From CAZLXG01 sp964563585 (GTDB lineage: Bacteria > Bacteroidota > Bacteroidia > Flavobacteriales > Flavobacteriaceae), in assembly GCA_964563585.1 (NCBI GenBank), contig CAZLXG010000010.1, positions 1 through 43,540 on the forward strand: a DNA stretch of 43,540 nucleotides, read 5' to 3'. Position 1 is the stretch's first letter. Each line of letters opens with the position of its first letter. Positions 16,668 to 25,587 of the stretch are shown here, in pieces. A program made the position numbers and the translations under genes. The notes under the pieces are model-generated. The model was not told the origin of the DNA, ran no database searches, and worked only from the letters and a program-made list of their open reading frames with translations.

Positions 16668-17204
16668 ATGGCAGGAGCAAGAGCAGCAATACGTTACGCA
16701 AAAGCAGTTTTAAGTTTAGCAAATGATCAGAATTCGGCAGAAGCTGTAAATAATGATATGAAGCTAATGGCTAATACTATTGCACAAAGTAAAGATTTAA
16801 GCGATATGCTTCATAGTCATATAATTAATTCCTCAGTTAAAAAATCAGCATTATTAGAAATTTTTAAAAACTCTAATGCATTAACGGTTAAATTAATTGA
16901 CATTTTAATTACTAATAAAAGATTATCAATATTAGAATATGTTGCAGTAAACTATAACCAATTATTCGATAAATTAAGAGGTATAGAGTTAGCAACAGTA
17001 ACAACTGCAATTCCTTTAACAGAAAATTTAAAAGCGAAAGTTTTAGTAAAAGCAAAAGAGCTTACAGGAAAAGAAATTGAAGTAGAAAACATAATCGATG
17101 AAAGCATTATTGGTGGTTTCATTTTACGTATAGGTGATAAACAATACAACGCAAGTATTGCAAATCAACTAAGCAAATTAAAAAGAGAATTTACACTAAA
17201 CTAA
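16668..17204 (+). CDS. atpH: F0F1 ATP synthase subunit delta
   Basis: This 178-residue stator subunit links the peripheral stalk to the alpha3-beta3 head. The N-terminal helical domain opens ARAAIRYAKAVLSLA, the family signature. The C-terminal part contains the conserved VENIIDESIIGGFILRIGDKQYNASI, where GGF and the 'D-x-S' turn are typical, and ends LSKLKREF. It lies between atpF (7-base gap) and atpA (28-base gap) in the standard order b-delta-alpha-gamma. Confidence 0.96.
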   Translation: MAGARAAIRYAKAVLSLANDQNSAEAVNNDMKLMANTIAQSKDLSDMLHSHIINSSVKKSALLEIFKNSNALTVKLIDILITNKRLSILEYVAVNYNQLFDKLRGIELATVTTAIPLTENLKAKVLVKAKELTGKEIEVENIIDESIIGGFILRIGDKQYNASIANQLSKLKREFTLN

Positions 17205-17232
17205 GATATTTATATCTAAATAATTAAATAAG

Positions 17233-18813
17233 ATGGCAGAAGTAAAACCAGCTGAAATATCAGCAATCTTAAAACAACAACTTTCAGGTTTTGAAGCAAG
17301 TGCTTCATTAGACGAAGTAGGAACAGTATTAACTGTAGGTGACGGAATTGTACGTGCCTATGGATTAGCTAATGCTCAATATGGAGAACTAGTTGAATTT
17401 GATGGTGGTTTAGAAGGTATTGTACTTAATCTTGAAGAAGATAATGTAGGTATTGTATTGTTAGGTGCTTCAAAAGGAATTAAAGAAGGTTCTACGGTAA
17501 AACGTACCGAACGTATCGCATCTGTTAATGTAGGTGAAGGTATTGTTGGTCGTGTTGTAGATACTTTAGGAAATCCTATTGATGGTAAAGGACCAATAAC
17601 TGGCGAAACTTACGAAATGCCTTTAGAGCGTAAAGCTCCTGGTGTAATTTATCGTGAGCCAGTAACAGAACCATTACAAACAGGAATTAAAGCAATTGAT
17701 GCGATGATTCCGGTTGGTAGAGGTCAACGTGAGTTGGTAATTGGAGATAGACAAACAGGAAAAACTGCGGTTTGTATTGATACCATCTTAAATCAAAAAG
17801 AATTTTACGATGCAGGTGAGCCTGTATATTGTATATATGTTGCCGTTGGTCAAAAAGCATCAACTGTAGCTTTAATTGCTAAAACTTTAGAAGAAAAAGG
17901 CGCTTTAGCTTATACAACTATAGTAGCAGCAAATGCATCAGATCCTGCAGCAATGCAAGTTTATGCTCCTTTTACTGGTGCTTCTATTGGTGAGTATTTT
18001 AGAGATACTGGTCGTCCAGCATTAATTGTATTTGATGATTTATCAAAACAAGCAGTTGCATATCGTGAAGTATCTTTATTATTAAGACGCCCACCAGGAC
18101 GTGAAGCATATCCTGGAGATGTATTTTATCTTCACTCTCGTTTATTAGAGCGTTCAGCAAAAATTATTAATAATGATGCGATTGCTAAAGAAATGAATGA
18201 TTTACCAGAATCATTAAAACCATTAGTAAAAGGTGGAGGTTCTTTAACGGCATTACCAATTATTGAAACTCAAGCGGGAGATGTATCAGCATATATTCCA
18301 ACAAATGTAATTTCTATTACAGATGGACAAATTTTCTTAGATGGAGATTTATTTAACTCTGGTGTTCGTCCAGCAATTAATGTAGGTATTTCGGTATCTC
18401 GTGTTGGTGGTAATGCACAGATTAAATCAATGAAAAAAGTAGCAGGAACATTAAAATTAGATCAAGCGCAATTCCGTGAATTGGAAGCATTTGCTAAGTT
18501 TGGTTCAGATTTAGATGCAGTTACTTTAAATGTAATTGAAAAAGGAAGACGTAACGTTGAGATTTTAAAACAAGCTCAAAATGATCCATTTACTGTTGAA
18601 GATCAAATTGCAATTATTTATGCGGGATCTAAAAACTTATTAAGAGATGTTCCTGTAAATAAAATTAAAGAATTTGAAAGAGATTTTATCGAATTCTTAA
18701 AGGTAAAACATGCAGGTGTACTTAGTACGTTAAAATCAGGAAAATTAACTGATGAAGTTACAGATACATTAACAACTGTTTGTAAAGATTTATCAGCAAA
18801 ATATAAAGCTTAA
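17233..18813 (+). CDS. atpA: F0F1 ATP synthase subunit alpha
   Basis: This 526-residue subunit forms the non-catalytic nucleotide sites of the F1 head. Walker A is GDRQTGKT (171-178). ALIVFDDLSKQAVAYREVSLLLRRPPGREAYPGDV contains the Walker B Asp and the alpha-specific segment. The arginine finger region appears in ISVSRVGGNAQIKSM. The length is slightly above the roughly 510 of other phyla, with extra residues in the C-terminal helical domain, as usual for Bacteroidota. Identification is secure. Confidence 0.99.
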   Translation: MAEVKPAEISAILKQQLSGFEASASLDEVGTVLTVGDGIVRAYGLANAQYGELVEFDGGLEGIVLNLEEDNVGIVLLGASKGIKEGSTVKRTERIASVNVGEGIVGRVVDTLGNPIDGKGPITGETYEMPLERKAPGVIYREPVTEPLQTGIKAIDAMIPVGRGQRELVIGDRQTGKTAVCIDTILNQKEFYDAGEPVYCIYVAVGQKASTVALIAKTLEEKGALAYTTIVAANASDPAAMQVYAPFTGASIGEYFRDTGRPALIVFDDLSKQAVAYREVSLLLRRPPGREAYPGDVFYLHSRLLERSAKIINNDAIAKEMNDLPESLKPLVKGGGSLTALPIIETQAGDVSAYIPTNVISITDGQIFLDGDLFNSGVRPAINVGISVSRVGGNAQIKSMKKVAGTLKLDQAQFRELEAFAKFGSDLDAVTLNVIEKGRRNVEILKQAQNDPFTVEDQIAIIYAGSKNLLRDVPVNKIKEFERDFIEFLKVKHAGVLSTLKSGKLTDEVTDTLTTVCKDLSAKYKA

Positions 18814-18825
18814 TTCTAAACTAGA

Positions 18826-19683
18826 ATGGCAAATTTAAAAGAAATACGTAACAGAATATCATCAGTATCTTCAACGATGCAGATTACAAGTGCCATGAAA
18901 ATGGTATCTGCTGCAAAGTTAAAGAAGGCACAAGATGCTATTACAGCAATGCGTCCTTATGCAAATAAGTTAACTGAGCTTTTACAAAGTTTAAGTGCTA
19001 CTTTAGATGCAGATTCTGGAGGTAAATTTTCTGTACAACGCGAAGTAAAAAACGTATTAGTTGTAGTTATTAACTCAAACAGAGGTTTATGTGGTGCTTT
19101 TAATTCTAATGTTTTAAAGCAAGCAACAGCTTTAGCTGAGCAATATTCAGATAAAAACATGTCTTTCTTAGCTATTGGTAAAAAGGCAAACGATGCATTA
19201 TCTAAAAAGTACAATGTAATTTCTAATCGTAGTGAAGTATATGATGATTTAACTTTTGATAATGTTGCAGAAATTGCAGAGTTATTAATGACTAAATTTG
19301 TTGAAGGCGAATTTGATAAAATTGAAATCGTTTATAATAAGTTTATAAATGCTGCTACACAAGAAGTAATGACAGAACAGTTTTTACCAATTGTGCCGAT
19401 TGAAGGGAATACAGAAGGAAATACAGATTATATTTTTGAACCATCAAAAGCCGAAATTGTAGAACAACTTATTCCGAAGTCTTTAAAAACACAGTTATAT
19501 AAAGGTATTAGAGATTCTTTTGCAAGTGAGCACGGTGCGCGTATGACAGCAATGCATAAAGCAACTGATAACGCAACAGAATTAAGAGATCAACTAAAAT
19601 TGACGTATAATAAAGCGCGACAAGCATCAATTACTAACGAAATCCTTGAGATTGTTGGTGGAGCTGAAGCGTTGAATAATTAA
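18826..19683 (+). CDS. atpG: F0F1 ATP synthase subunit gamma
   Basis: This 285-residue subunit is the central rotor shaft. Both ends form the coiled coil: the N-terminal MANLKEIRNRISSVSSTMQITSAMKMVSAAK and the C-terminal ALHGARMTAM-type block, here ASEHGARMTAMHKATDNA followed by YNKARQASITNEILEIVGG. The middle contains NSNRGLCGAFN. It is the last gene of the operon and is followed by a terminator. The beta and epsilon genes do not follow, in line with the split arrangement of this phylum. Confidence 0.98.
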   Translation: MANLKEIRNRISSVSSTMQITSAMKMVSAAKLKKAQDAITAMRPYANKLTELLQSLSATLDADSGGKFSVQREVKNVLVVVINSNRGLCGAFNSNVLKQATALAEQYSDKNMSFLAIGKKANDALSKKYNVISNRSEVYDDLTFDNVAEIAELLMTKFVEGEFDKIEIVYNKFINAATQEVMTEQFLPIVPIEGNTEGNTDYIFEPSKAEIVEQLIPKSLKTQLYKGIRDSFASEHGARMTAMHKATDNATELRDQLKLTYNKARQASITNEILEIVGGAEALNN

Positions 19684-19687
19684 TAAT

Positions 19688-19720
19688 TGTCATTCAGAGC
19701 GATAGCGAAGAATCTCATTA
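19688..19720 (+). repeat. Dispersed intergenic repeat (TCATTCAGAGCGATAGCGAAG type)
   Basis: Right after atpG the DNA reads TGTCATTCAGAGCGATAGCG then AAGAATCTCATTA. The pattern TGTCA..TgAGCG.AGTCGAA..ATcTcA is a short repeat I remember from intergenic regions across Bacteroidota, usually next to terminators. A related copy lies at 43150-43174. It is too short to code for anything and may be a REP-like element or a site for an unknown binding factor. Confidence 0.6.
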
Positions 19721-19728
19721 TAAAATTT

Positions 19729-19757
19729 AAAGCCTTACTTTTTAGTGAGGCTTTTTC
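19729..19757 (+). terminator. Rho-independent terminator of the ATP synthase operon
   Basis: AAAGCCTTAC (19729-19738) pairs with GTGAGGCTTT (19745-19754), with one G-T pair and a 6-base loop, and runs into TTTTT. It lies 46 bases after the atpG stop, just behind the dispersed repeat. Confidence 0.85.
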
Positions 19758-19806
19758 TATGGCATCAAATTTGAAATTGTATCTTTATAATATTCAAATT
19801 CAAAAA

Positions 19807-20313
19807 ATGAAACTTTTAAAAAACATATCATTTTTACTTTTAGTAGTATTACTTATGTCCAGTTTTTCTCAATGTTCAAGTGCCCAAAAGCTAGAAAAGA
19901 ATACTTCAATAAATTTTGGAGATGTTTATTGTCAAAAATGGGTAGCAGGAATTAGAGAAGGCGGGTCAGGTATTAACTTATTTATACCAGTAACAAAATC
20001 AAATAAAAATATTCAATTAGACTCTGTCTATTTTAGAGGTAAAGCTACTAAACTTGTACTTGCATACGATAGTTTACATTATGTTGGGAAATTTAAAAAT
20101 ATAGAAAAACATAGTCGCGATATAATTATGAGTAGCGAGCCTAAAGAAGAATATGGAAATCAAGCACCACAATTACCAAAGAAAATCCCTTTTGAGTTAG
20201 AAAGAAGTGAATGCGTTGTAAGCTACAAAGACAACAAGAGTACAAAATACGTTAAGATTGATAATATTAATGAAAAACCAATGGTATCCTATCCCAGTGC
20301 ACCACCACAATAA
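19807..20313 (+). CDS. Conserved hypothetical lipoprotein
   Basis: This 168-residue protein starts at the ATG at 19807 (MKLLKNISFLLLVVLLMSS). The frame is open another 40 codons upstream, but that part lies over the operon terminator. The signal peptide ends SFSQCSS, so Cys23 may be lipidated, although Gln before the Cys is not classical. The mature domain has DVYCQKWVAGIREGGSGINLFIPV and a beta-rich pattern (LDSVYFRGKATKLVLAYDS). I remember similar small secreted proteins from other Flavobacteriaceae, all of unknown function. It is monocistronic between two terminators. Confidence 0.72.
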   Translation: MKLLKNISFLLLVVLLMSSFSQCSSAQKLEKNTSINFGDVYCQKWVAGIREGGSGINLFIPVTKSNKNIQLDSVYFRGKATKLVLAYDSLHYVGKFKNIEKHSRDIIMSSEPKEEYGNQAPQLPKKIPFELERSECVVSYKDNKSTKYVKIDNINEKPMVSYPSAPPQ

Positions 20314-20326
20314 CTTATCTTTGGTT

Positions 20327-20350
20327 TACGTTTTCTAAAAACGTATTTTT
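20327..20350 (+). terminator. Probable terminator after the hypothetical lipoprotein
   Basis: TACGTTTT (20327-20334) pairs with AAAACGTA (20338-20345) around a 3-base loop and is followed by five T. The stem has only two G-C pairs, so it is weak. It lies 13 bases after the stop codon and 21 before the flippase start. Confidence 0.55.
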
Positions 20351-20371
20351 ATCAATATAAAAAACCAATCG

Positions 20372-21832
20372 TTGGGCGGACTCAAAACTTTATTTAAGCA
20401 AACATTTATATATGGTTTAGCAACTGTGCTACCACGAATGCTTAGTTTTTTATTAGTGCCACTTTATACAACAAACGGCGTTTTGTCATCCGTTTCTGAA
20501 TACGGTAAAGTATCTGTTATTTTTTCCTATTTCGTATTATTTAATGTTGTTTTAGCCTATGGAATGGAAACCGCTTTTTTTAGGTTTTTTAATAAAGAAG
20601 GCAATAAAGATAGTGTTACAGGAACATCTGCAATTTCATTAATTGTTACTTCAATTACATTTTTTATTTTAGCTTTAATATTTCAAAATGGCATAGCTAA
20701 TTATATTGACATTGATGTAAAATACATCAATTTAGTTATTTGGATTTTACTTTTAGACGCTTTAGTTATCATTCCATTTGCATGGTTAAGAGCTACACAA
20801 AAACCCATGCGGTATGCGGTTATTAAAATACTTAACGTAATAATTAATCTCGGTTTAAACCTATTTTTCTTATTGGCATTAAAAAATTTAGCTTCAAATA
20901 GTACGCTTTTCGAAAGCATTTACAAACCAAACTTTGAAATCAGTTATATCTTAATAGCAAACTTAATAGCAAGCGCAGTAACGTTAGTATTAATGTTTCC
21001 GTTTTACACGAAAATTAAATATGTGTTTGATGCTGTATTATGGAAAACAATGATGCGTTATGCATTTCCTGTGTTAATTGCAGGTGTTGCATTTTCAATA
21101 AATGAAACCTTTGATAGAATCCTTTTAAAAGAATTATTACCAGCAAATGTTGCCGAAACTGATATTGGAATGTATTCCGCATGTTATAAAATTGCGTTGT
21201 TTATGACGCTGTTTGCAACCGCATATAGATTAGGTATTGAGCCTTATTTTTTTAGCCATTCAAAAAGTGAAAACCCTCAAAAAAATTATGCAAAAATATT
21301 AGAATTTTTTGTGGCTTTTGGGTCTGTTATTTTACTTGCAGTAGTTGTTTTTGCAGATTTATTAAAACCAATAATTGTACGAAGCGAAGCGTATTGGGAA
21401 GCTATGTGGGTAGTTCCGGTAATTCTTATTGCTAATTTTTGTTTAGGCATTTATCATAATCTTTCTGTGTGGTATAAAGTTACTGATAGAACTAAGTTTG
21501 GTGCCTATATTTCTATAGTTGGTGCTATTCTAACATTGGTGATTAATATTTTGTTTATAAAGGAATATAGTTATAAAGCGTCTGCGATAGCAACGTTGTG
21601 TGCTTATTTTATTATGATGATTTTATCATATTATTTTGGTAGAAAATACTATCCAATTCCGTATAATTTAAAGAAAATTGGCATGTATTTTGTTCTTTCA
21701 ATTGGTTTGTCTGTATTATCGTTTTACCAATTTAGAGAAAACTATGTTATAGGAATTTCAATGTTAATTGTATTTTTGAGCATCATTTATATTTCTGAAA
21801 AAAACGAAATTAAAAAGTTTTTAAAAAAATAG
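20372..21832 (+). CDS. Lipopolysaccharide/oligosaccharide flippase (MOP superfamily)
   Basis: This 486-residue membrane protein has about 14 helices spread evenly and the Wzx-like opening GLKTLFKQTFIYGLATVLPRMLSFLLVPLYT. It probably flips undecaprenyl-linked glycans, or another lipid-linked precursor, across the inner membrane. The start is TTG at 20372; no ATG lies before the first helix, and TTG gives exactly the family N-terminus. Next are dut (1-base gap) and an NDP-sugar pyrophosphorylase, which supports a glycan role. Substrate specificity cannot be read; MurJ-like function is less likely given the family look. Confidence 0.88.
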   Translation: MGGLKTLFKQTFIYGLATVLPRMLSFLLVPLYTTNGVLSSVSEYGKVSVIFSYFVLFNVVLAYGMETAFFRFFNKEGNKDSVTGTSAISLIVTSITFFILALIFQNGIANYIDIDVKYINLVIWILLLDALVIIPFAWLRATQKPMRYAVIKILNVIINLGLNLFFLLALKNLASNSTLFESIYKPNFEISYILIANLIASAVTLVLMFPFYTKIKYVFDAVLWKTMMRYAFPVLIAGVAFSINETFDRILLKELLPANVAETDIGMYSACYKIALFMTLFATAYRLGIEPYFFSHSKSENPQKNYAKILEFFVAFGSVILLAVVVFADLLKPIIVRSEAYWEAMWVVPVILIANFCLGIYHNLSVWYKVTDRTKFGAYISIVGAILTLVINILFIKEYSYKASAIATLCAYFIMMILSYYFGRKYYPIPYNLKKIGMYFVLSIGLSVLSFYQFRENYVIGISMLIVFLSIIYISEKNEIKKFLKK

Positions 21833-21833
21833 T

Positions 21834-22268
21834 ATGCAAATAAAAATTATAAATAAATCTACTCACGTTTTACCACATTACGAAACTATTACTTCTGCAG
21901 GAATGGATTTACGTGCAAATATTACAGAACCAATAATTTTAAAACCTTTAGAACGAACCATTGTAAAAACAGGTTTATTTATTGAGCTACCCATTGGTAT
22001 TGAAGCACAGGTGCGTCCACGAAGTGGATTAGCAGCAAAAAATGGAATAACTGTTTTAAATGCACCAGGAACGGTTGATGCAGATTACAGAGGAGAAATA
22101 GGAGTGATTTTAGTGAATTTATCAAATGAAGATTTCACTATTGAAAACGGTGAACGTATTGCACAATTAGTTATATCGAAACATGAACGTGCTGAATGGA
22201 TAGAAGTGGAAGAGTTATCTGAAACAGATAGAGGTTCAGGAGGATTCGGTAGCACTGGTGTAAAATAA
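21834..22268 (+). CDS. dut: dUTP diphosphatase
   Basis: This 144-residue trimeric enzyme hydrolyses dUTP to dUMP and pyrophosphate, keeping uracil out of DNA. All five motifs are present: SAGMDLRA, PRSGLAAKNG, NAPGTVDADYRGEI (with the catalytic Asp), NGERIAQLVI, and the P-loop-like GSGGFGSTG at the C-terminus. It sits one base after the flippase gene and 33 bases before the nucleotidyltransferase, so it is embedded in an envelope operon. Identification is secure. Confidence 0.98.
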   Translation: MQIKIINKSTHVLPHYETITSAGMDLRANITEPIILKPLERTIVKTGLFIELPIGIEAQVRPRSGLAAKNGITVLNAPGTVDADYRGEIGVILVNLSNEDFTIENGERIAQLVISKHERAEWIEVEELSETDRGSGGFGSTGVK

Positions 22269-22301
22269 AGAGGTAAAACATAACCAAATCAACTTAAAAA
22301 C

Positions 22302-23321
22302 ATGAAAATAATAGTACCAATGGCAGGACGAGGTTCTCGTTTACGTCCACATAGTTTAACCGTACCAAAACCATTAATTCCTGTAGCGGGACAGCCAATC
22401 GTTCACAGGTTGGTAAAAGATATAGCTAAAGTTTTAAATCAACCTATTGAAGAAATTGCATTTGTTTTAGGCGACCCAGCTTTTTTTGGAGATGATGTTG
22501 TAAAAAGTTTAGAAAATTTAGCAACAAGTTTAGGTGCCAAAGCCTCAATTTACCGTCAGGATTTGCCTTTAGGAACAGGTCATGCCATTATGTGTGCAAA
22601 ACCATCACTTTCTGGTCCAGCGGTTATTGCCTATGCCGATACGTTAATTAGAGCTGAGTTTGATTTAGATCCAAAAGCAGATAGTGTTATTTGGACAAAG
22701 CAAGTTGATAATCCAGAAGCTTACGGTGTTGTAAAGCTTAATGATGAAAATGAAATTGTAGAGTTGGTTGAAAAACCAAAAACCTTTGTAAGTAATCAAG
22801 CGGTTATTGGTATTTACTATTTTAAAGATGTTGCTGTTTTAAAGGGAAAGCTTCAAGAAATATTAGATGAAAATGTGATGAATGGTGGCGAATATCAAAT
22901 TAACGATGGTATTAAGCGCATGATGGCTGATGGAAAAGTGTTTAAAACAGGAACTGTTGATGAGTGGATGGATTGCGGAAACAAAAAAATTACCGTTGAA
23001 ACCAACACTAGAATGTTAGGCTTTTTAAAAGCAGATGGCGAAGAACAAATGGTTGCAAATTCTGTTCAACTTAATAATTCAACAATTATAGAGCCTTGTT
23101 ATATTGGCGAAAATGTAATGCTAAATAATGCTACTATTGGACCAAATGTATCTATTGGGAATAATTGTACAATTGAAAATTCAATCGTTAAAAATAGCTT
23201 AATTCAAACGCATACTTCTATTAAAAATGCTAATTTAGATGAAGCTATGATTGGTAATTATGTTAAATACGATGGGAATTACACCTCGATAAGTATTGGT
23301 GATTATTCTGTTTTGGAATAA
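22302..23321 (+). CDS. Sugar-phosphate nucleotidyltransferase (NDP-sugar pyrophosphorylase)
   Basis: This 339-residue protein activates a sugar-1-phosphate with an NTP. The N-terminal Rossmann domain has MAGRGSRLRPHSLTVPKPLIPV, the signature loop G-x-G-x-R-L and PKP, and YADTL for the metal Asp. GVVKLNDENEIVELVEKP and DEWMDCGN follow. The last 90 residues are hexapeptide repeats of a left-handed beta-helix (NNATIGPNVSIGNNCTIENS). The architecture fits glucose-1-phosphate thymidylyltransferase or mannose-1-phosphate guanylyltransferase types, and the sugar is not decidable here. It lies downstream of a flippase, supporting glycan synthesis. Confidence 0.93.
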   Translation: MKIIVPMAGRGSRLRPHSLTVPKPLIPVAGQPIVHRLVKDIAKVLNQPIEEIAFVLGDPAFFGDDVVKSLENLATSLGAKASIYRQDLPLGTGHAIMCAKPSLSGPAVIAYADTLIRAEFDLDPKADSVIWTKQVDNPEAYGVVKLNDENEIVELVEKPKTFVSNQAVIGIYYFKDVAVLKGKLQEILDENVMNGGEYQINDGIKRMMADGKVFKTGTVDEWMDCGNKKITVETNTRMLGFLKADGEEQMVANSVQLNNSTIIEPCYIGENVMLNNATIGPNVSIGNNCTIENSIVKNSLIQTHTSIKNANLDEAMIGNYVKYDGNYTSISIGDYSVLE

Positions 23322-23363
23322 CTATTAAACTTATAGGAATAAGCTAAATGTTGGCAGATAGTT

Positions 23364-23449
23364 GCGTTAGGGATTGCAGTGGCATCCTTTTTGCCATTAA
23401 AAAGCAAAAAGATATAACGAAAAGCCCGACCCTTGTGGTAACGCTCAAA
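23364..23449 (+). ncRNA. Structured intergenic element, copy 1
   Basis: This 86-base stretch fills the gap between the nucleotidyltransferase and the TPR gene and has a second copy at 26879. Possible helices are GCGTTA (23364-23369) with TAACGC (23439-23444), GGAT (23371-23374) with ATCC (23384-23387), and CTTTTTGC (23387-23394) with GCAAAAAG (23404-23411). A second TAACG at 23415-23419 could compete for the first strand. The unpaired core AAAGCCCGACCC (23421-23432) is identical in both copies. It could be a conserved RNA such as Rfam Flavo-1, or a small non-autonomous mobile repeat. I cannot tell which. Confidence 0.6.
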
Positions 23450-23458
23450 TTATAATAT

Positions 23459-24820
23459 ATGAAACATAAAATCTATATACTTATTTTTTTCTTCGGAATA
23501 TTACTCTTTCCGCAGGTAGATTATGCTCAAGTAGATTTTAATAAAAAGCCCGATGACGATTTAGGAAATGTAGAAGATAAATTTCAGGAACTTTTTTATG
23601 AAGCTTTAAAGCAAAAAAGTATTGAAAATTACGATAGGTCTGTTGAATCGCTTTTAAAATGTATAGAATTAGATGATACGGTATCGGTTTTATATTTCGA
23701 ACTTGGTAAAAATTACAATAAGCTTAAAGATTTTGGTGAGGCTGAAGATGCGCTTAAAAAAGCCGTTAATATAGAGCCAGATAACGAATGGTATTTGGAT
23801 GGGCTTTATGAGTTTTATGCGCAACAAAACGATTATAATAAAGCTATAAAAACGGTAAAACAGTTGGTTAAATACCATCCAGATTATAAAGAGGATTTGG
23901 CTTCGCTTTATGTTAGAACAAAAAAATATAATGAGGCGTTAAAGATTTTGGATGAAATGGATTTGGAATTTGGAGTTTCATTGGCAAGAGATATGCTTCG
24001 CAATAAGGTTTATAAAGCTACTGGACGTAAAAAAGACCAGATAAAAAACTTGGAGTCGCGTGTAGAAAGTAACCCAGATAAAGAATCGAATTATTTAGCA
24101 TTAATTTTCCGCTACAGCGAGAATAATGAAAAAGAAAAGGCTTTTGAAACGGCAAAAGAACTTCTTAAAATCAACCCAGATTCGGAGGTAGTTCATTTGG
24201 CTTTATACAAGTTTTATTTGGATGAGAATAATCCTGAAAAGGCGATTGAATCTATGAAAATTGTTATTAAAAGCGGTCAGATAAAACCAGAAGGAAAACA
24301 AAAAGTATTATTAGATTTTATAAAATTTGTTGGTAAAAATCCGCAATACGAAGCGGACTTGGTTGAAGCTACAATTATGGTTAAAGATGTTAATAATGAA
24401 GAAACATTGGTTGAACTTGGGCAATATTATTTTGCTAAAGGCGAAAATACAAAAGCTTTAAAATACTTTGAAGATGCTTTAAAATTAGAGGATGATAACT
24501 TTACTATTCTACGTACTATTTTGTTGCTCCATATAGATCTAGAACAGTATAATTTAGCTGAAGAAAAAAGTAATAATGCGCTTCAAAAATACCCGTCGCA
24601 ACCATTATTATATTTAATTAATGGTGTTGCATTAAATAAATTAAATCAATCTGCAAAAGCAGTTGAAACTTTAGAAATTGGTTTAGATTATATTATTGAT
24701 GACATAAAAATGGAAACCGATTTTTATAATCAATTAAGTAAAGCACACACGTTGTTAAACAATACTGTTAAAGCAAAATCGTTTAGTGATAAAGCAAAAC
24801 AATTAGAAACCTCAAATTAA
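23459..24820 (+). CDS. Secreted TPR repeat protein
   Basis: This 453-residue protein has a signal peptide (HKIYILIFFFGILLFPQVDYAQ, cleavage after YAQ) and then tandem TPR motifs. Examples are VLYFELGKNYNKLKDFGEAE (about 79-98), WYLDGLYEFYAQQNDYNKAI, LVELGQYYFAKGENTKALKY and LLYLINGVALNKLNQSAKAV. It should act as a periplasmic scaffold. The downstream DUF4292 gene overlaps its stop by one base, and EnvC follows, so the three form one operon. In other Flavobacteriaceae I remember the same order. A role in outer-membrane lipoprotein handling or cell division is inferred from the neighbours. Confidence 0.88.
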   Translation: MKHKIYILIFFFGILLFPQVDYAQVDFNKKPDDDLGNVEDKFQELFYEALKQKSIENYDRSVESLLKCIELDDTVSVLYFELGKNYNKLKDFGEAEDALKKAVNIEPDNEWYLDGLYEFYAQQNDYNKAIKTVKQLVKYHPDYKEDLASLYVRTKKYNEALKILDEMDLEFGVSLARDMLRNKVYKATGRKKDQIKNLESRVESNPDKESNYLALIFRYSENNEKEKAFETAKELLKINPDSEVVHLALYKFYLDENNPEKAIESMKIVIKSGQIKPEGKQKVLLDFIKFVGKNPQYEADLVEATIMVKDVNNEETLVELGQYYFAKGENTKALKYFEDALKLEDDNFTILRTILLLHIDLEQYNLAEEKSNNALQKYPSQPLLYLINGVALNKLNQSAKAVETLEIGLDYIIDDIKMETDFYNQLSKAHTLLNNTVKAKSFSDKAKQLETSN

Positions 24821-25587
24821 TGATTAAAGACAAGCTTACTTATTTTGTGCTACTTGCTCTTATTGTATTTAATTGTAAATCTGCTAAAACTATTGTTGAT
24901 GGCGAATCAAATTTTGGCTTATCGACAAAGCAGTTAATAAAAGAGAATGCAAAACAAACGCCTAATTTTAAAACCTTACGAGCAAAACTTAAAATTGATT
25001 ATATAATAAAAGAAAATTCAAAATCTGTAAATGTTAATTTACGATTAGAAAAAGATAAAACAATTTGGATGAGTGCATTTTACGGTGTTGGTAAAGTATT
25101 AATTACACCAAGTAGAGTCGCATTTTATGATAAATGGAATAATCAATATTTTGATGGTGACTATGTTTATTTAAGTGATTTGTTAGGAACAGAACTTGAT
25201 TTTCAAAAAGTTCAAAATCTATTATTTGGTGAAGCTGTTTATAATTTGAAAAATGATAATTATAAATTATCTGTTGATGATGGAAATTATATACTTCAAC
25301 CTAAAAAACAACGTGAGCTTTTCGAATTATTTTTGTTATTAGACCCGTCATATTTTAAAATTAAATCGCAACAAATATCACAAACAAAAGAGTTTAGACA
25401 TTTGCAAATAGATTATTTAACACATCAAAAAATAGATAATCAAATCCTTCCAGAACTTATAAAAATTATTGCTGTGGAAGCGAATGAGGAAACAATTATT
25501 AAGATGGAATTTAAAAATGTGTCTTTAAATGAAGATTTACGATTTCCGTTTAAAATACCATCAGGTTTTAAAGAAATTAAGTTGTAA
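24820..25587 (+). CDS. DUF4292 lipoprotein (LolA/LolB-like fold expected)
   Basis: This 255-residue lipoprotein has a signal ending LIVFNCKS (Cys19). The domain starts KTLRAKLKIDYI and continues NLRLEKDKTIWMSAFYGVGKVLITPSRVAFYDKWNNQYFDGDY, the DUF4292 pattern. The alternating strands resemble the LolA/LolB barrel that carries lipoproteins or lipids, which would fit an outer-membrane biogenesis role. That is family-level inference, not something the sequence proves. Start and stop overlap both neighbours by one base (TAATG), so translation is coupled to the TPR protein upstream and EnvC downstream. Confidence 0.87.
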   Translation: MIKDKLTYFVLLALIVFNCKSAKTIVDGESNFGLSTKQLIKENAKQTPNFKTLRAKLKIDYIIKENSKSVNVNLRLEKDKTIWMSAFYGVGKVLITPSRVAFYDKWNNQYFDGDYVYLSDLLGTELDFQKVQNLLFGEAVYNLKNDNYKLSVDDGNYILQPKKQRELFELFLLLDPSYFKIKSQQISQTKEFRHLQIDYLTHQKIDNQILPELIKIIAVEANEETIIKMEFKNVSLNEDLRFPFKIPSGFKEIKL

